A stretch of DNA of 64,000 nucleotides, taken from contig OX465120.1 in assembly GCA_949987565.1 (NCBI GenBank), positions 9,872,587-9,936,586 of the forward strand. Direction: 5' to 3'. Positions 21,985-32,199 of this stretch are shown piece by piece. The stretch is from Luidia sarsii (lineage: Eukaryota > Echinodermata > Asteroidea > Paxillosida > Luidiidae). Every line of letters starts with the position of its first letter. The first letter of the stretch is position 1. The notes under the pieces were generated by a model. The model was not told where the DNA came from. It saw only the letters and a list, made by a program, of their open reading frames with translations, and did not search any database. The position numbers and the translations under genes were made by a program.

Positions 21985-24900
21985 CCCTTCTGTGTCCTTT
22001 GGTCGCTCTGTCTCCCTGTCTCTCTCTCTCTCCCTCTGTCTGTCTTTGTCTCTCTCCCCTTCTGTGGCCTTTGGTCGCTCTGTCTCCCTGTCTCTCTCTC
22101 TCCCTCTGTCCCTCTTTGTCTCTCTCCCCTTCTGTGTCCTTTGGTCGCTCTGTCTCCCTGTCTCTCTCTCTCCCTCTGTCTCTCTTTGTCTCTCTCCCCT
22201 TCTGTGGCCTTTGGTCACTCTGTCTCCCTGTCTCTCTCTCTCCCTCTGTCTCTCTTTGTCTCTCTCCCCTTCTGTGTCCTTTGGTCGCTCTGTCTCCCTG
22301 TCTCTCTCTCTCCCTTTGTCTCTCTTTGTCTCTCTCCCCTTCTGTGTCCTTTGGTTGCTCTGTCTCCCTGTCTCTCTCTCCGTCTGTATCTCTTTGTCTC
22401 TCTCCCTTTCTTTGTCCTTTGGTCGCTCTGTCTCCCTGTCTCTCTCTCTCCGTCTGTCTCTCTTTGTCTCTCTCCCCTTCTGTGGCCTTTGGTCGCTCTG
22501 TCTCCCTGTCTCTCTCTCTCCCTCTGTCTCTCTCTGTCTCTCTCCCCTTCTGTGTCCTTTGGTCGCTCTGTCTCCCTGTCTCTCTCTCTCCCTCTGTCTC
22601 TTTTTGTCTCTCTCCCCTTCTGTGTCCTGTGGTCGCTCTGTCTCCCTGTCTCTCTCTCTCTCTCCCTCTGTCTCTTTTTGTCTCTCTCCCCTTCTGTGGC
22701 CTTTGGTCGCTCTATCTCCCTGTCTCTCTCTCTCCCTCTGTCTCTTTTTGTCTCTCTCCCCTTCTGTGGCCTTTGGTCGCTCTATCTCCCTGTCTCTCTC
22801 TCTCCCTCTGTCTCTCTTTGTCTCTCTCCCCTTCTGTGTCCTTTGGTCGCTCTGTCTCCCTGTCTCTCTCTCTCCCTCTGTCTCTCTTTGTCTCTCTCCC
22901 CTTCTGTGTCCTTTGGTCGCTCTATCTCCCTGTCTCTCTCTCTCCCTCTGTCTCTCTTTGTCTCTCTCCCCTTCTGTGTCCTTTGGTCGCTCTGTCTCCC
23001 TGTCTCTCTCTCTCCCTCTGTCTCTCTTTGTCTCTCTCCCCTTCTGTGTCCTTTGGTCGCTCTGTCTCCCTGTCTCTCTCTCTCCCTCTGTCTCTCTTTG
23101 TCTCTCTCCCCTTCTGTGTCCTTTGGTCGCTCTGTCTCCCTGTCTCTCTCTCTCCCTCTGTCTCTCTTTGTCTCTCTCCCCTTCTGTGGCCTTTGTTCGC
23201 TCTGTCTCCCTGTCTCTCTCTCTCCCTCTGTCTGTCTTTGTCTCTCTCCCCTTCTGTGGCCTTTGGTCACTCTGTCTCCCTGTCTCTCTCTCTCTCCCTC
23301 TGTCTCTCTCTGTCTCTCTCCCCTTCTGTGTCCTTTGGTCGCTCTGTCTCCCTGTCTCTCTCTCTCTCCCTCTGTCTCTCTTTGTCTCTCTCCCCTTCTG
23401 TGTCCTTTGGTCGCTCTGTCTCCCTGTCTCTCTCTCTCCCTCTGTCTCTCTTTGTCTCTCTCCCCTTCTGTGGCCTTTGTTCGCTCTGTCTCCCTGTCTC
23501 TCTCTCTCCCTCTGTCTGTCTTTGTCTCTCTCCCCTTCTGTGGCCTTTGGTCACTCTGTCTCCCTGTCTCTCTCTCTCTCCCTCTGTCTCTCTTTGTCTC
23601 TCTCCCCTTCTGTGGCCTTTGGTCACTCTGTCTCCCTGTCTCCCTCTCTCTCCCTCTGTCTCTCTTTGTCTCTCTCCCCTTCTGTGTCCTTTGGTCGCTC
23701 TGTCTCCCTGTCTCTCTCTCTCCCTCTGTCTCTCTTTGTCTCTCTCCCCTTCTGTGGCCTTTGGTCGCTCTGTCTCCCTGTCTCTCTCTCTCCCTCTGTC
23801 TCTCTTTGTCTCTCTCCCCTTCTGTGGCCTTTGGTCGCTCTGTCTCCCTGTCTCTCTCTCTCCCTCTGTCTCTCTTTGTCTCTCTCCCCTTCTGTGGCCT
23901 TTGGTCGCTCTGTCTCCCTGTCTCTCTCTCTCCCTCTGTCTCTCTTTGTCTCTCTCCCCTTCTGTGTCCTTTGGTCGCTCTGTCTCCCTGTCTCTCTCTC
24001 TCCCTCTGTCTCTCTTTGTCTCTCTCCCCTTCTGTGGCCTTTGGTCGCCCTGTCTCCCTGTCTCTCTCTCTCTCTACCTCTGTCCCTTTCCCATTGACTA
24101 TGATCTCTCTCCCTTACCCTTCCTCATCCGTGCAGGATCCAACCATTTTGGCATCGCAGGCTGGTACACTATGCGGTGCACAGAGGCAGGCCTGCTGGGA
24201 ATGTCCTTCACAAACACCTCCCCGCTGGTCCTGCCCACTCGTGGACGAACGGTCAGTTCACAAACCGAAGAAATGCCGCTCATTAATTGATTACGCAGCG
24301 CACTAGTTCGTTTGGGTTGAGGAGACACCGGTTGGATTTCACAAAGCCTTACGTACGGTCCATCGTAGCCATAGACGGACAATAGCGGGCACCAGACTGA
24401 AATGCCATGGAGGCCATAGGCATATCCTATAGATAGCCAGACAATAGCGGGCGCCATGGAGGCTGCCCATAGACATACATGTATAACCTATAGACGGACC
24501 ATAGTGGGCGCCAGACTGAAATGCCATGGAGGCTGCCCATACTGCCATAGACATCTACTGTATAACCTATAGACGGACAATAGAGGGCACCAGTCTGAAA
24601 TGCCATGGAGGCTGCCCATACTGCCATAGACATCTACTGTATAACCTATAGACGGACAATAGAGGGCACCAGTCTGAAATGCCATGGAGGCTGCCCATAC
24701 TGCCATAGACATCTAGATGGACAATAGCGGGCACCAGACTGAAATGCCATGGAGGCTGCCCATAGACATCTATAACCTACATGTATACATACGGACAATA
24801 GTGGGCACCAGTCTGAAATGAAATGGAGGCTGCCCATAGACATACATGTATAACCTATAGACAGACAATAGTGGGCACCAGACTGAAATGCCATGGAGGC

Positions 24901-27900
24901 ATAGACATAATTTATCTTATAGACAGACAATGGAGGGCACCATACTGAAATGCCATGGAGGCATAGACATAATTTATCCTATAGACAGACAATGGAGGGC
25001 ACCAGACTGAAATGTCATGGAGGCATAGACATGATTTATCCTATAGACAGACAATAGAGGGCACCAGACTGAAATGCCATGGAGGCATAGACATAATTTA
25101 TCCTATAGACAGACAATAGAAGGCACCAGACTGAAATGCCATGGAGGCATAGACATGATTTATCCTATAGACAGACAATAGAGGGCACCAGACTGAAATG
25201 CCATGGAGGCATAGACATAATTTATCCTATAGACAGACAATAGAGGGCACCAGACTGAAATGCCATGGAGGCATAGACATAATTTATCCTATAGACAGAC
25301 AATAGAGGGCACCAGACTGAAATGCCATGGAGGCATAGACATGATTTATCCTATAGACAGACAATAGAGGGCACCAGACTGAAATGCCATGGAGGCATAG
25401 ACATGATTTATCCTATAGACAGACAATAGCGGGCACCAGACTGAAATGCCATGGAGGCATAGACATGATTTATCCTATAGACAGACAATAGTGGGCACCA
25501 GACTGAAATGCCATGGAGGCATAGACATAATTTATCCTATAGACAGATAATAGCGGGTGCCAGACTGAAATGCCGTGTACATGATGGAGGCTGCCATGTT
25601 TGCAAAAGTTATGAGCAGAAGTAAAGAGGGCTATCATGAACGTATATTGAAAATCCAAGTACGCGCGTGAGTGTCGCTGCGTACCGTCATAGAACCACTT
25701 GCAAATTTGAATGCGCGTCACACTGCAAACCATACAAACGTGTCGCAATGTTCTTTACTTCCACCCATACTTTGATGCTAGTTGGGTCCCCCATGGCCTT
25801 ACAGTATATCCTGACGTCATATCTAATAGACGCTGGCCGTCTATAGCTTGTAATATGTCTATGATCATCAGTATCACTCAGCTTGTGATGGACAGGCTGA
25901 ATGGTTTCTGTACATTTCCACTGTCCAAAATATCGCAATTTGAATCATGATTTCAAAAACCCATGTTTTGGGGGGCTAGCGTTCACTTCACACAGGCCAA
26001 AAGATCATGACGAGAAAAAATCCTCTCCTCTCCTCTCCTCTCCTCTCCATCCTGCAGCCCATTCTGGGGACCAACCCCATCTCCTTGGCAGCTCCTGGTG
26101 AGGGTGGGGACGACTTTGTCCTGGACATGGCCACCTCCACTGTAGCCTTCGGAAAAGTAAGATTGAAAACAAACAAAAACTCTGTCATCTCATCTTGTTT
26201 CCATCAAACTAAATCACAGAAAACATATCAATGAAAATCTGACTTGGAATTAAAAAATAATAATTTTTTTTTAGAAAAATATCAAAAATTAGGAGGACCT
26301 GACGTTCCGATCTAAGCTCAACCTTTCTCAAAGATGAAGTCAGAAATGTCCTGCTTGGATTGAAACGTCAGGCCCGCTTCATTTTTCAAATAATGTATTT
26401 GATAAGATTTTAAGTGATATACAAAAATGTTGCTAACTGCTTACTGACTAAAATTACCAAAATGCAAATCTTAAAATTTAGTGGGCCTGACGTTTCGATC
26501 CTAGCAGGACCTTTCTGAGAGGCAGAGTGATAAGATAAGATTTTGATAAGATTTTGCTAGACCGGGACTTGAACTGGAGACCTCTGGTCTTGCTGACCGG
26601 CGCTCTTACCCTCTGAGCTCTCCTGCCCTTAGATGGTAGCCTTCCCCAAACTAGTCTCAAATCGAAAGCAACAAAAGCAACCATGAGCCTCACTGGGCCT
26701 GATCCGTCAGCTTCCCTGCTGCTCAGTGCAAAGAACTCGGAACGAAGACATTGCACATTCTCCCCGGTCGCCGTTGAGCAGGCATCTGACTCGGACCGTT
26801 ATCTCTGCCCGTCTGGGGCTCCAACGGTTAAATGATTTCCGGGATTTCGTTGTGACTGTAGGAAAACTGGATGAGATTTGAAACTTTGCATGGTACAATG
26901 TAGAAGTACACAGAGTGGAAGTTTTGATGTGACACCGTGCTCAACCTTGTCGTGAGAGTGATTGTGGCTCTGAAAAGAGCCCGTAGGACACTGTTTCCCG
27001 ACCACGGGTAGAGTTCACACTGCCAGCCAAAAAAAAAATTGAGTTACCGACTCTTTTTCACAGCCACACTCTGTCTTACAAGAGATGGCGTGCACACCGC
27101 AAACCTATCACTCTATTGTAAAACTGGCTCACTTTTTTTTGAATTGTTTTTTTCCTGGGTAGGTTGAGCTGAACGATATGAAGAAGGTGCCCATCCCGAG
27201 TGGCTGGGGAGCCAATTCAAAAGGCCAGGTAACATACGCCAATCAGGGATGAGAGTCTTCCGGCATTGGAACTTTGACATTCTGACTTATAATTTCAGTT
27301 CCGACTTTTTCCGATCCATGGTCCGAATTTTTTTTCTAAAAAATGGTCCGAAAAAAGTAAAATAAAATCCAAGACAAGGGATTTAAAGTGAAGTGCCTGT
27401 ACTGGTAGGTTTTGTTACCAAAATTTATTGCTGCTGAAGGTTTTGTCGGATTTTGTTCCCGTTATAGTGTTAAAAAGAAAAATTGCTACCGACAGAAGTA
27501 ACACATCGTATGATAAATGTCAGGCAATTTCCAATACCGTGCAATTTCCATTACCTTTGATTAAGCGACTGAAAGCGACTGAAAACTCAAAAATGATATT
27601 CAAATGATGATGTTTTGCTTTATAAAAAGATGGTTCAAGTGGTCAGAAATGGGCTCAGATTGCACCACAGAGCGTCTATAATCCAAAACTTTTAGGGCCC
27701 TGTTCTTCCCTTCTCATTTCACTCCACCTTCTCCTCCCCCTTCTCCCACCTTCTTCTCCCACCGCCTCTGTCTTGATCCCTGAGCCTTCCAGGTTAATGC
27801 CAGCCCGACCCATTCTCCCTTTTCAGGTGACGGAAAATCCCTCCGAGGTCCTGCACGGTGGTGGCCTACTGGCGTTGGGAGGGCCTGAGCACACTGGAGG

Positions 27901-30795
27901 CTACAAGGTGAGGGGTGAGGAAGGGAGGTGGGGGGTAGACCTCACACTATGAACATCTAAACCGTGAAAATGGGGTGAAAATATAATTTAGCCGTGAAAA
28001 GAAAATTCACTATGTTTTCACCCCTATTTCATGGCACACAGTTAGCCAAGTCATTTTCACGGTGTTTTCACCAGTGGTCACAAGGCCACATTCCTGGTGG
28101 AAAATGGCTAGAGGCAATTTAGAAGTATCTGGGAGTGACAGTTACAAGGACACCATACAGTACCTCTATGGGGGCTGGTGGTCCCTACTGGTAATTGAAT
28201 TAGCCATCCCTCAAGCCTGGAGCTTGCCACCCTAGATATTCACGGGTTGTCTTTTTAGTGACCTTTAAATATCCTTATCAGGTCAGAGAGGCTATTAGTT
28301 TCACGGTGAATTAACTGTAAAATACACCGTGAAATCAAAGTGACTTTTTAGTTTCACGGCGAAATTACATTTTCACCCCTTTTTCACGGTTTAGATGTTC
28401 ATAGTGTCAACAGCCCAGCCCACCTGCCTTGAGAGTCGACATCCGGCCCAGTCCGCACCCCATCAACTCTGTCAAATAGCCTTGAGAGCCTATTTTAGTC
28501 ACTCAGGCATAGAAATGCAATTGCTCAATTGATCAGTCAGTCCAATTATAGTATTCAAGCCTCGCGTTTTAGTTTTTTTAAACTAGTAAATTGAGTTTTT
28601 TGCTAGCCCGCAGCAAGGTTTACTAGACCTGTATATTTAATATTGAATTTAACACAAGGTTTTTAGGTCAAGTAAAACTAATTATTAGTATCTACTTTCT
28701 CATCCCCGCCTGCATTGTTTTTTGCCTCCACACCGCTGCCTACTTTTTACTAGTCCGCCGGGCTAGCAAAGTGGGCCATTTTACTAGCCTGCAGCTGTTT
28801 TTACTAGACAGTGACCGTCGGGCTAGTGCTAAGGTTGAGCCCTGGTATTGATACATTTTTGAGCACTTGACAACCAATTTATCACTCCAGCAATCAGTTT
28901 GTCAGTCAGTTACTCGGTCAAACATTCAGTCAGTGGATCACTTGGTCAATCAGTTTGTTAATTACTTGTGGTTCTTTTTATCACATGCAGCTAACACTGG
29001 AACATTTCTCCTTTGTGCTTTACAATTTTATACGATTCTGAATAAATCTCCAAAGTTGAGGGCCTGACGTTTCGATCCTAGCAGGAGCTTTCTCAGTTTT
29101 TGTATTAACTTCACTATTCTGAATATTTTACTTTGGGTTTGATACACCTTTCCCTCCCTCCTTCCCGCCCTCCGCGCTATTCTCTCCTTCCCCTTTACTC
29201 CCGGCCTCACCCCACTTCCTCATCCTTACCCCTTCCTCCCCCAGGGTTATGGGCTGAGCATGGGAGTGGATATTCTGTGTGGGGTTCTGGCTGCAGCTCA
29301 TTTTGGCCCTCACGTCAGGAACTGGAAGAACAAGGCTGTCAAAGCTGACCTGGTGAGTAAGATTGAATGAAACTTCTTCCTTTCCTTACTTCGCCCCGTT
29401 CCTCCCTTCCTACATGCCTTCATTTCTCCATTCTTCCATTACTCCCTTGCTTTGTTCCTTTTGTTCCTTCGTTCTTCGTTCATTCGTTCCTTTGTTCCTT
29501 CTTTCCTTCCTTCCTTCCTTCCTTCCTTCCTTCCTTCCTTCCTTCCTTCCTTCCTTCCTTCCTTCCTTCCTTCCTTCCTTCCTTCCTTCCTTCCTTCCTT
29601 CCTTCCTTCCTTCCTTCCTTCCTTCCTTCCTTCCTTCCTTCCTTCCTTCCTTCCTTCCTTCCTTCCTTCCTTCCTTCCTTCCTTCCTTCCTTCCTTCCTT
29701 CCTTAATTTGTCCCTTTGTTTCTTTGTCCCACAGGGCCAGTGTTTCATTGCCATCAACCCAGAGGCCTTCGCTCCAGGCTTCCCAGGAAGGATGTCCGAA
29801 TTCATGGACATCTGCAGGACCACAGAGCCTGTAAGTCGTGGGGAACCTTGGCCCTTATCACAGCCCTCGGCCCTTTCCCACGCACATTTTCAGATTGTTT
29901 CTTTTTACATTCCCTTTTCTTATTCACTTGACTTAGATTCCCTTCCCTTGACAGGAGCGGAAACGAGCAAAGAAGACTATCATATCGTCCAAATGCTTCT
30001 TTCGCTGCTCTTTGCCAATTGAGATGAAAAAATACCCACTATAAGTCACGTGATGGCATGTAAACTGTGGTCGCGCAAACGGTCTATTGTTCCCAGCAGT
30101 CTGAGAATGAGTTGTACCATTTCTTCAGGTTTTTTTTCCTTTTTTTTCCCTGTCTCTTTGCAACTGACAGGCTGAGGGAGAAACAGAGGTCCTGGTTGCC
30201 GGTGACCCTGAACGACAGCACATGAAGAAGGCCGACTCCGAGGGCGGTCTTAGGTACCACAACAACCTCATCCAGCTCATGGTAAGAATCAGGTGCTTCC
30301 TACCACAGTACAGTACCATACCATTGAAAGTCATTGCACAAGAAAATCTCACCAAATGAGTTGCAAAAATGAGATGCAAAAATACTCAGTGTAAGTCAAG
30401 TAATGGCATGTAAACATTGGTCGTGCAATCGGTCTACTACTGTCTGTGGCCCTTGACAAATCCATGGATCATGCTTGGGCTCAGGCTTCGTCTCCGTCTG
30501 ACAAAAGCTTCAACTACAGGCTGTGGTTTGCCGGCGTAAATGAAGGTGTGTCAGCTTGATAAGTAGAGAGCATTCACCAAGAAACTGGGGCTAAACACTT
30601 GTTTCTAGATGCCTGTGACTTAAAAAACCAGAAAGAAAAAAAATTACCGTATGATCGAAGCCTAAGCCCTAGCTTGAGCATTCATTTTGTAAGCGGCCTA
30701 CTGTATGTTTTCTTCTCTCTGTTTTTTTTTGTTCCCGCCTCTAGGCCGACCTTGCCAAAGAGCTGGGAATAGAGCCGATGAAACCGTTGGCCTAA
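18239..30795 (+). CDS. Malate/L-lactate dehydrogenase family (Ldh2-type) oxidoreductase, complete, 11 exons
   Basis: Coding exons: 18239-18252, 20101-20255, 21249-21437, 24136-24251, 26058-26156, 27163-27228, 27827-27907, 29245-29352, 29735-29830, 30171-30281, 30745-30795. All are GT/AG and in phase: 361 aa. The family (bacterial YlbC/YjmC, AllD, archaeal MdhC) uses NAD(P) to oxidise 2-hydroxy acids and does not have a Rossmann fold (family knowledge). Seen here: SHGMNRL with Ser50-His51-Gly52, GSNHFG at 120-125, GTNP at 162-165, VLDMATS in exon 5, and a C-terminal [12 protein letters not shown] segment. Length matches the usual 330-360. The start was chosen because exon 1 supplies the two bases needed by the phase of exon 2 and its ATG is in ACGATGG context. 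Upstream sequence stays open to an earlier ATG at 18086. Substrate cannot be inferred. There is no targeting motif at the preferred start, so a cytosolic location is likely. Confidence 0.9.
18722..19673. mobile_element. Long foldback (palindromic) element in Ldh2 intron 1
   Basis: The two arms meet near 19276. Left-arm words such as ggaaaagggcgaaatttccc, ggatgacgtcaccaggtccg and gcggagtggtctgcagaagt recur as reverse complements on the right (about 19290-19460). Outer words gagggacgggtgactgta and ccaagcacagtg also match (left about 18781, right about 19590-19625). The arms are hundreds of bases long at high identity. A second hairpin is nested in the left arm (about 18832-18991). No coding sequence is preserved. 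Class is unknown. Confidence 0.8.
18832..18991. repeat. Nested hairpin inside the foldback
   Basis: tccgagtaacttggaccc at 18840 pairs with gggtccaagttactcgga ending at about 18966, and tcacccttttttatc pairs with gataaaaaaaagggtga. It interrupts the left arm between aatgtca and ttatgtca, so ATGTCA may be the target duplication. The intact right arm has tgacattacc in one piece at the matching place. Confidence 0.7.
20365..20490. repeat. SINE-like tRNA-derived fragments, inverted pair
   Basis: Minus-type ctgagcactcttaccatccga at about 20385 and plus-type ggatagctcagatggtaagg at about 20459 are the A-box end of the SINE family in opposite orientations. Next to it (about 20505-20615), gttgcgtaagttacgcaac words form small palindromes. 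It lies in Ldh2 intron 2. Confidence 0.55.
21455..24095 (+). repeat. 70-bp polypyrimidine minisatellite, about 37 copies
   Basis: The unit contains cccttctgtgtcctttggtc, gctctgtctccctgtctctc and tctccctctgtctctctttg. Spacing of the cttctgtg word is 70 bp, with minor variants of plus or minus 2-10 bp. Some units read tgtggcc instead of tgtgtcc. Because 70 is not a multiple of 3 and no stop is present, all three plus frames stay open for about 880-945 codons. These are not genes. The array fills nearly the whole Ldh2 intron between 21437 and 24136, starting about 17 bp after the donor. Confidence 0.95.
24395..25565. repeat. Minisatellite, 62-bp (3' part) and ~79-bp (5' part) units
   Basis: The later units have atagacagacaatagagggc, accagactgaaatgccatgg and aggcatagacataatttatc at 62-bp spacing (for example 25041 then 25103). 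The earlier units at 24400-24850 are longer and carry gcccatactgccatagacat. About 17 units in all. It is in Ldh2 intron 4, beginning about 150 bp after the donor. Confidence 0.92.
26280..26535. repeat. GAAACGTCAGG-family repeats, inverted units
   Basis: cctgacgttccgatctaagc at about 26299 faces cttggattgaaacgtcagg at about 26355, and a third unit (gggcctgacgtttcgatcct) lies at about 26483. The linking AT-rich tail contains ctgactaaaattaccaaaat. It lies in Ldh2 intron 5. Confidence 0.7.
26555..26665 (-). repeat. tRNA-derived SINE, minus orientation
   Basis: On the plus strand accgggacttgaactggaga (B-box complement) and tcttaccctctgagctctcc (A-box complement) are followed by gcccttagatggtagcc. 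It is a diverged copy. Confidence 0.7.
26870..27110. repeat. GTGTCACCGCAAACC-family foldback copy, diverged
   Basis: gatgtgacaccgtg at about 26925, ggctctgaaaagagcc at about 26966, gagttaccgactcttt at about 27040 and gcacaccgcaaacct at about 27091 keep the module order of the family with many changes. It lies in Ldh2 intron 5, ending about 50 bp before the next exon. Confidence 0.6.
27945..28406. mobile_element. CACTA-type MITE copy 1, TSD TCA
   Basis: Ends are CACTATGAACATCTAAACCG and its inverse (ggtttagatgttcatagtg). Arms share cgtgaaaatggggtgaaaat and gccgtgaaa words in inverse. Flanks are TCA at 27942-27944 and 28407-28409. It is 462 bp with no ORF. It lies in Ldh2 intron 7. Confidence 0.88.
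28860..28965 (+). repeat. Degenerate cagtcagttactcggtcaa-type repeat
   Basis: Short units of aatcagttt / cagtcagt / ggtcaatc recur irregularly. The words resemble the larger array at 56820-57380. Confidence 0.5.
29493..29704 (+). repeat. (TTCC)n microsatellite
   Basis: About 53 uninterrupted ttcc units lie in Ldh2 intron 8 and end 30 bp before the next exon (29735), so the tract forms part of that acceptor's pyrimidine-rich region. The open frames of up to 219 codons across it are artefacts of the repeat. Confidence 0.95.
30455..30705 (+). repeat. Dispersed cgaagcc-type repeat
   Basis: It carries ggctcaggcttcgtctccgt, caggctgtggtttgccg, gtcagcttgataag, aactggggctaaacacttg and gatcgaagcctaagcc in the same order as the copies at 10610 and 37230. 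It lies in the last Ldh2 intron. Confidence 0.65.
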
Positions 30796-31330
30796 AAAAA
30801 CTAAGGGCAGAGAGGAGGAAAGGGGAGAGACAGCGACTACGGTGACATCTGGTTCATTGTGATATCTCAAGGTCTGGTCTGTGTTGGGATTTTCTGTCAT
30901 GCAGTGTGACTAGGACAGAGTGTTTTACTATAAAGGTTAATCTCAAAGATTCTACATCAACACTAATTTTTTCTAACTCAGGAAAAACCTAAATTTCTAT
31001 TAGCCATAGAGGGTATATTTTGTAAAAGGAAGTCTTTGTTCCAGTGATCACTCTGTGGAGCAATCGTTGGAAATTTATTAAATGTCCTCTTTTCTCGAAA
31101 ACTGCAAACTTTTTAGCTCTACAGTTTCACGCAATGTCTGATACCTTTACAATTTCTCAGTAGGTAATTTCTCAACTTTGGAGTGTCCGTTAATTGGGCA
31201 CTTTGCAAATGGTGTATCCTCCCTTTTAAAAAATCTGGTTCACGGACCACTTAGAATTATTTTCAGACAAAATCTTCAGCTACTCAGGGGACTATGCTGT
31301 AGAGGTTAGATGGGTGGTAGCTTCGTGTAG
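30796..31330. other. Presumed 3' UTR / downstream of the Ldh2-type gene
   Basis: This is AT-rich sequence after the TAA. No canonical AATAAA was found here. I see no coding sequence. Confidence 0.45.
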
Positions 31331-31369
31331 AATTAATCTTGTGTGAGTGTGTGTGATACTGAACGGAAT

Positions 31370-32195
31370 AGGAAGCCTCCATCCCTATTGGTGGTAGACT
31401 GCCAGCCAAGGCTGACAAATAGAACTGGGAGGGGGTGACTAGTCTGAAGCAAGGCATGAACCTCCATCCCTATTGGTGGCAGACTGCCAGCCAATGCTGA
31501 CAGATAGAACTGGGAGGGGTGACTAGACTGAAGCAAGGCATGAGCCTCCATCCCCTATTGGTGGTAGACTGCCAGCCAAGGCTGACAGATAGAACTGGGA
31601 GCGGTGACTAGTCTGAAGCAAGGCATGAGCCTCCATCCCCTATTGGTGGTAGACTGCCAGCCAAGGCTGACAGATAGAACTGGGAGCGGTGACTAGTCTG
31701 AAGCAAGGCATGAGCCTCCATCCCCTATTGGTGGCAGACTGCCAGCCATGGCTGACAAATAGAACTGGGAGGGGTGACTAGTCTGAAGCAAGGCATGAGC
31801 CTCCATCCCCTATTGGTGGTAGACTGCCAGCCAAGGCTGACAAATAGAACTGGGAGGGGTGACTAGTCTGAAGCAAGGCATGAGCCTCCATCCCTATTGG
31901 TGGTAGACTGCCAGCCAAGGCTGACAGATAGAACTGGGAGCGGTGACTAGTCTGAAGCAAGGCATGAGCCTCCATCCCCTATTGGTGGTAGACTGCCAGC
32001 CAAGGCTGACAAATAGAACTGGGAGGGGTGACTAGTCTGAAGCAAGGCATGAGCCTCCATCCCTATTGGTGGTAGACTGCCAGCCAAGGCTGACAGATAG
32101 AACTGGGAGCGGTGACTAGTCTGAAGCAAGGCATGAGCCTCCATCCCCTATTGGTGGTAGACTGCCAGCCAAGGCTGACAAATAGAACTGGCTAT
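31370..32195. repeat. 85-bp minisatellite, about 10 copies
   Basis: The unit contains cctccatcccctattggtgg, tagactgccagccaaggctg and gtctgaagcaaggcatgag, with 84-85 bp spacing (for example 31545 then 31630). Copies alternate between acaaat and acagat, and between gaggggtg and gagcggtg variants, so higher-order duplication is likely. Confidence 0.93.
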
Positions 32196-32199
32196 GGGA

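Noticed and set aside
21458..24306. Three overlapping plus-strand open frames of about 880-945 codons rich in Ser/Leu/Pro/Cys
   Set aside because: They are translations of the 70-bp minisatellite, which lacks stops in all three plus frames. The repeat lies between two well-supported exons of the Ldh2-type gene.
29363..30022. 219-codon frame rich in Phe/Leu/Pro/Ser
   Set aside because: It is a (TTCC)n microsatellite reading through the out-of-frame Ldh2 exon at 29735-29830.
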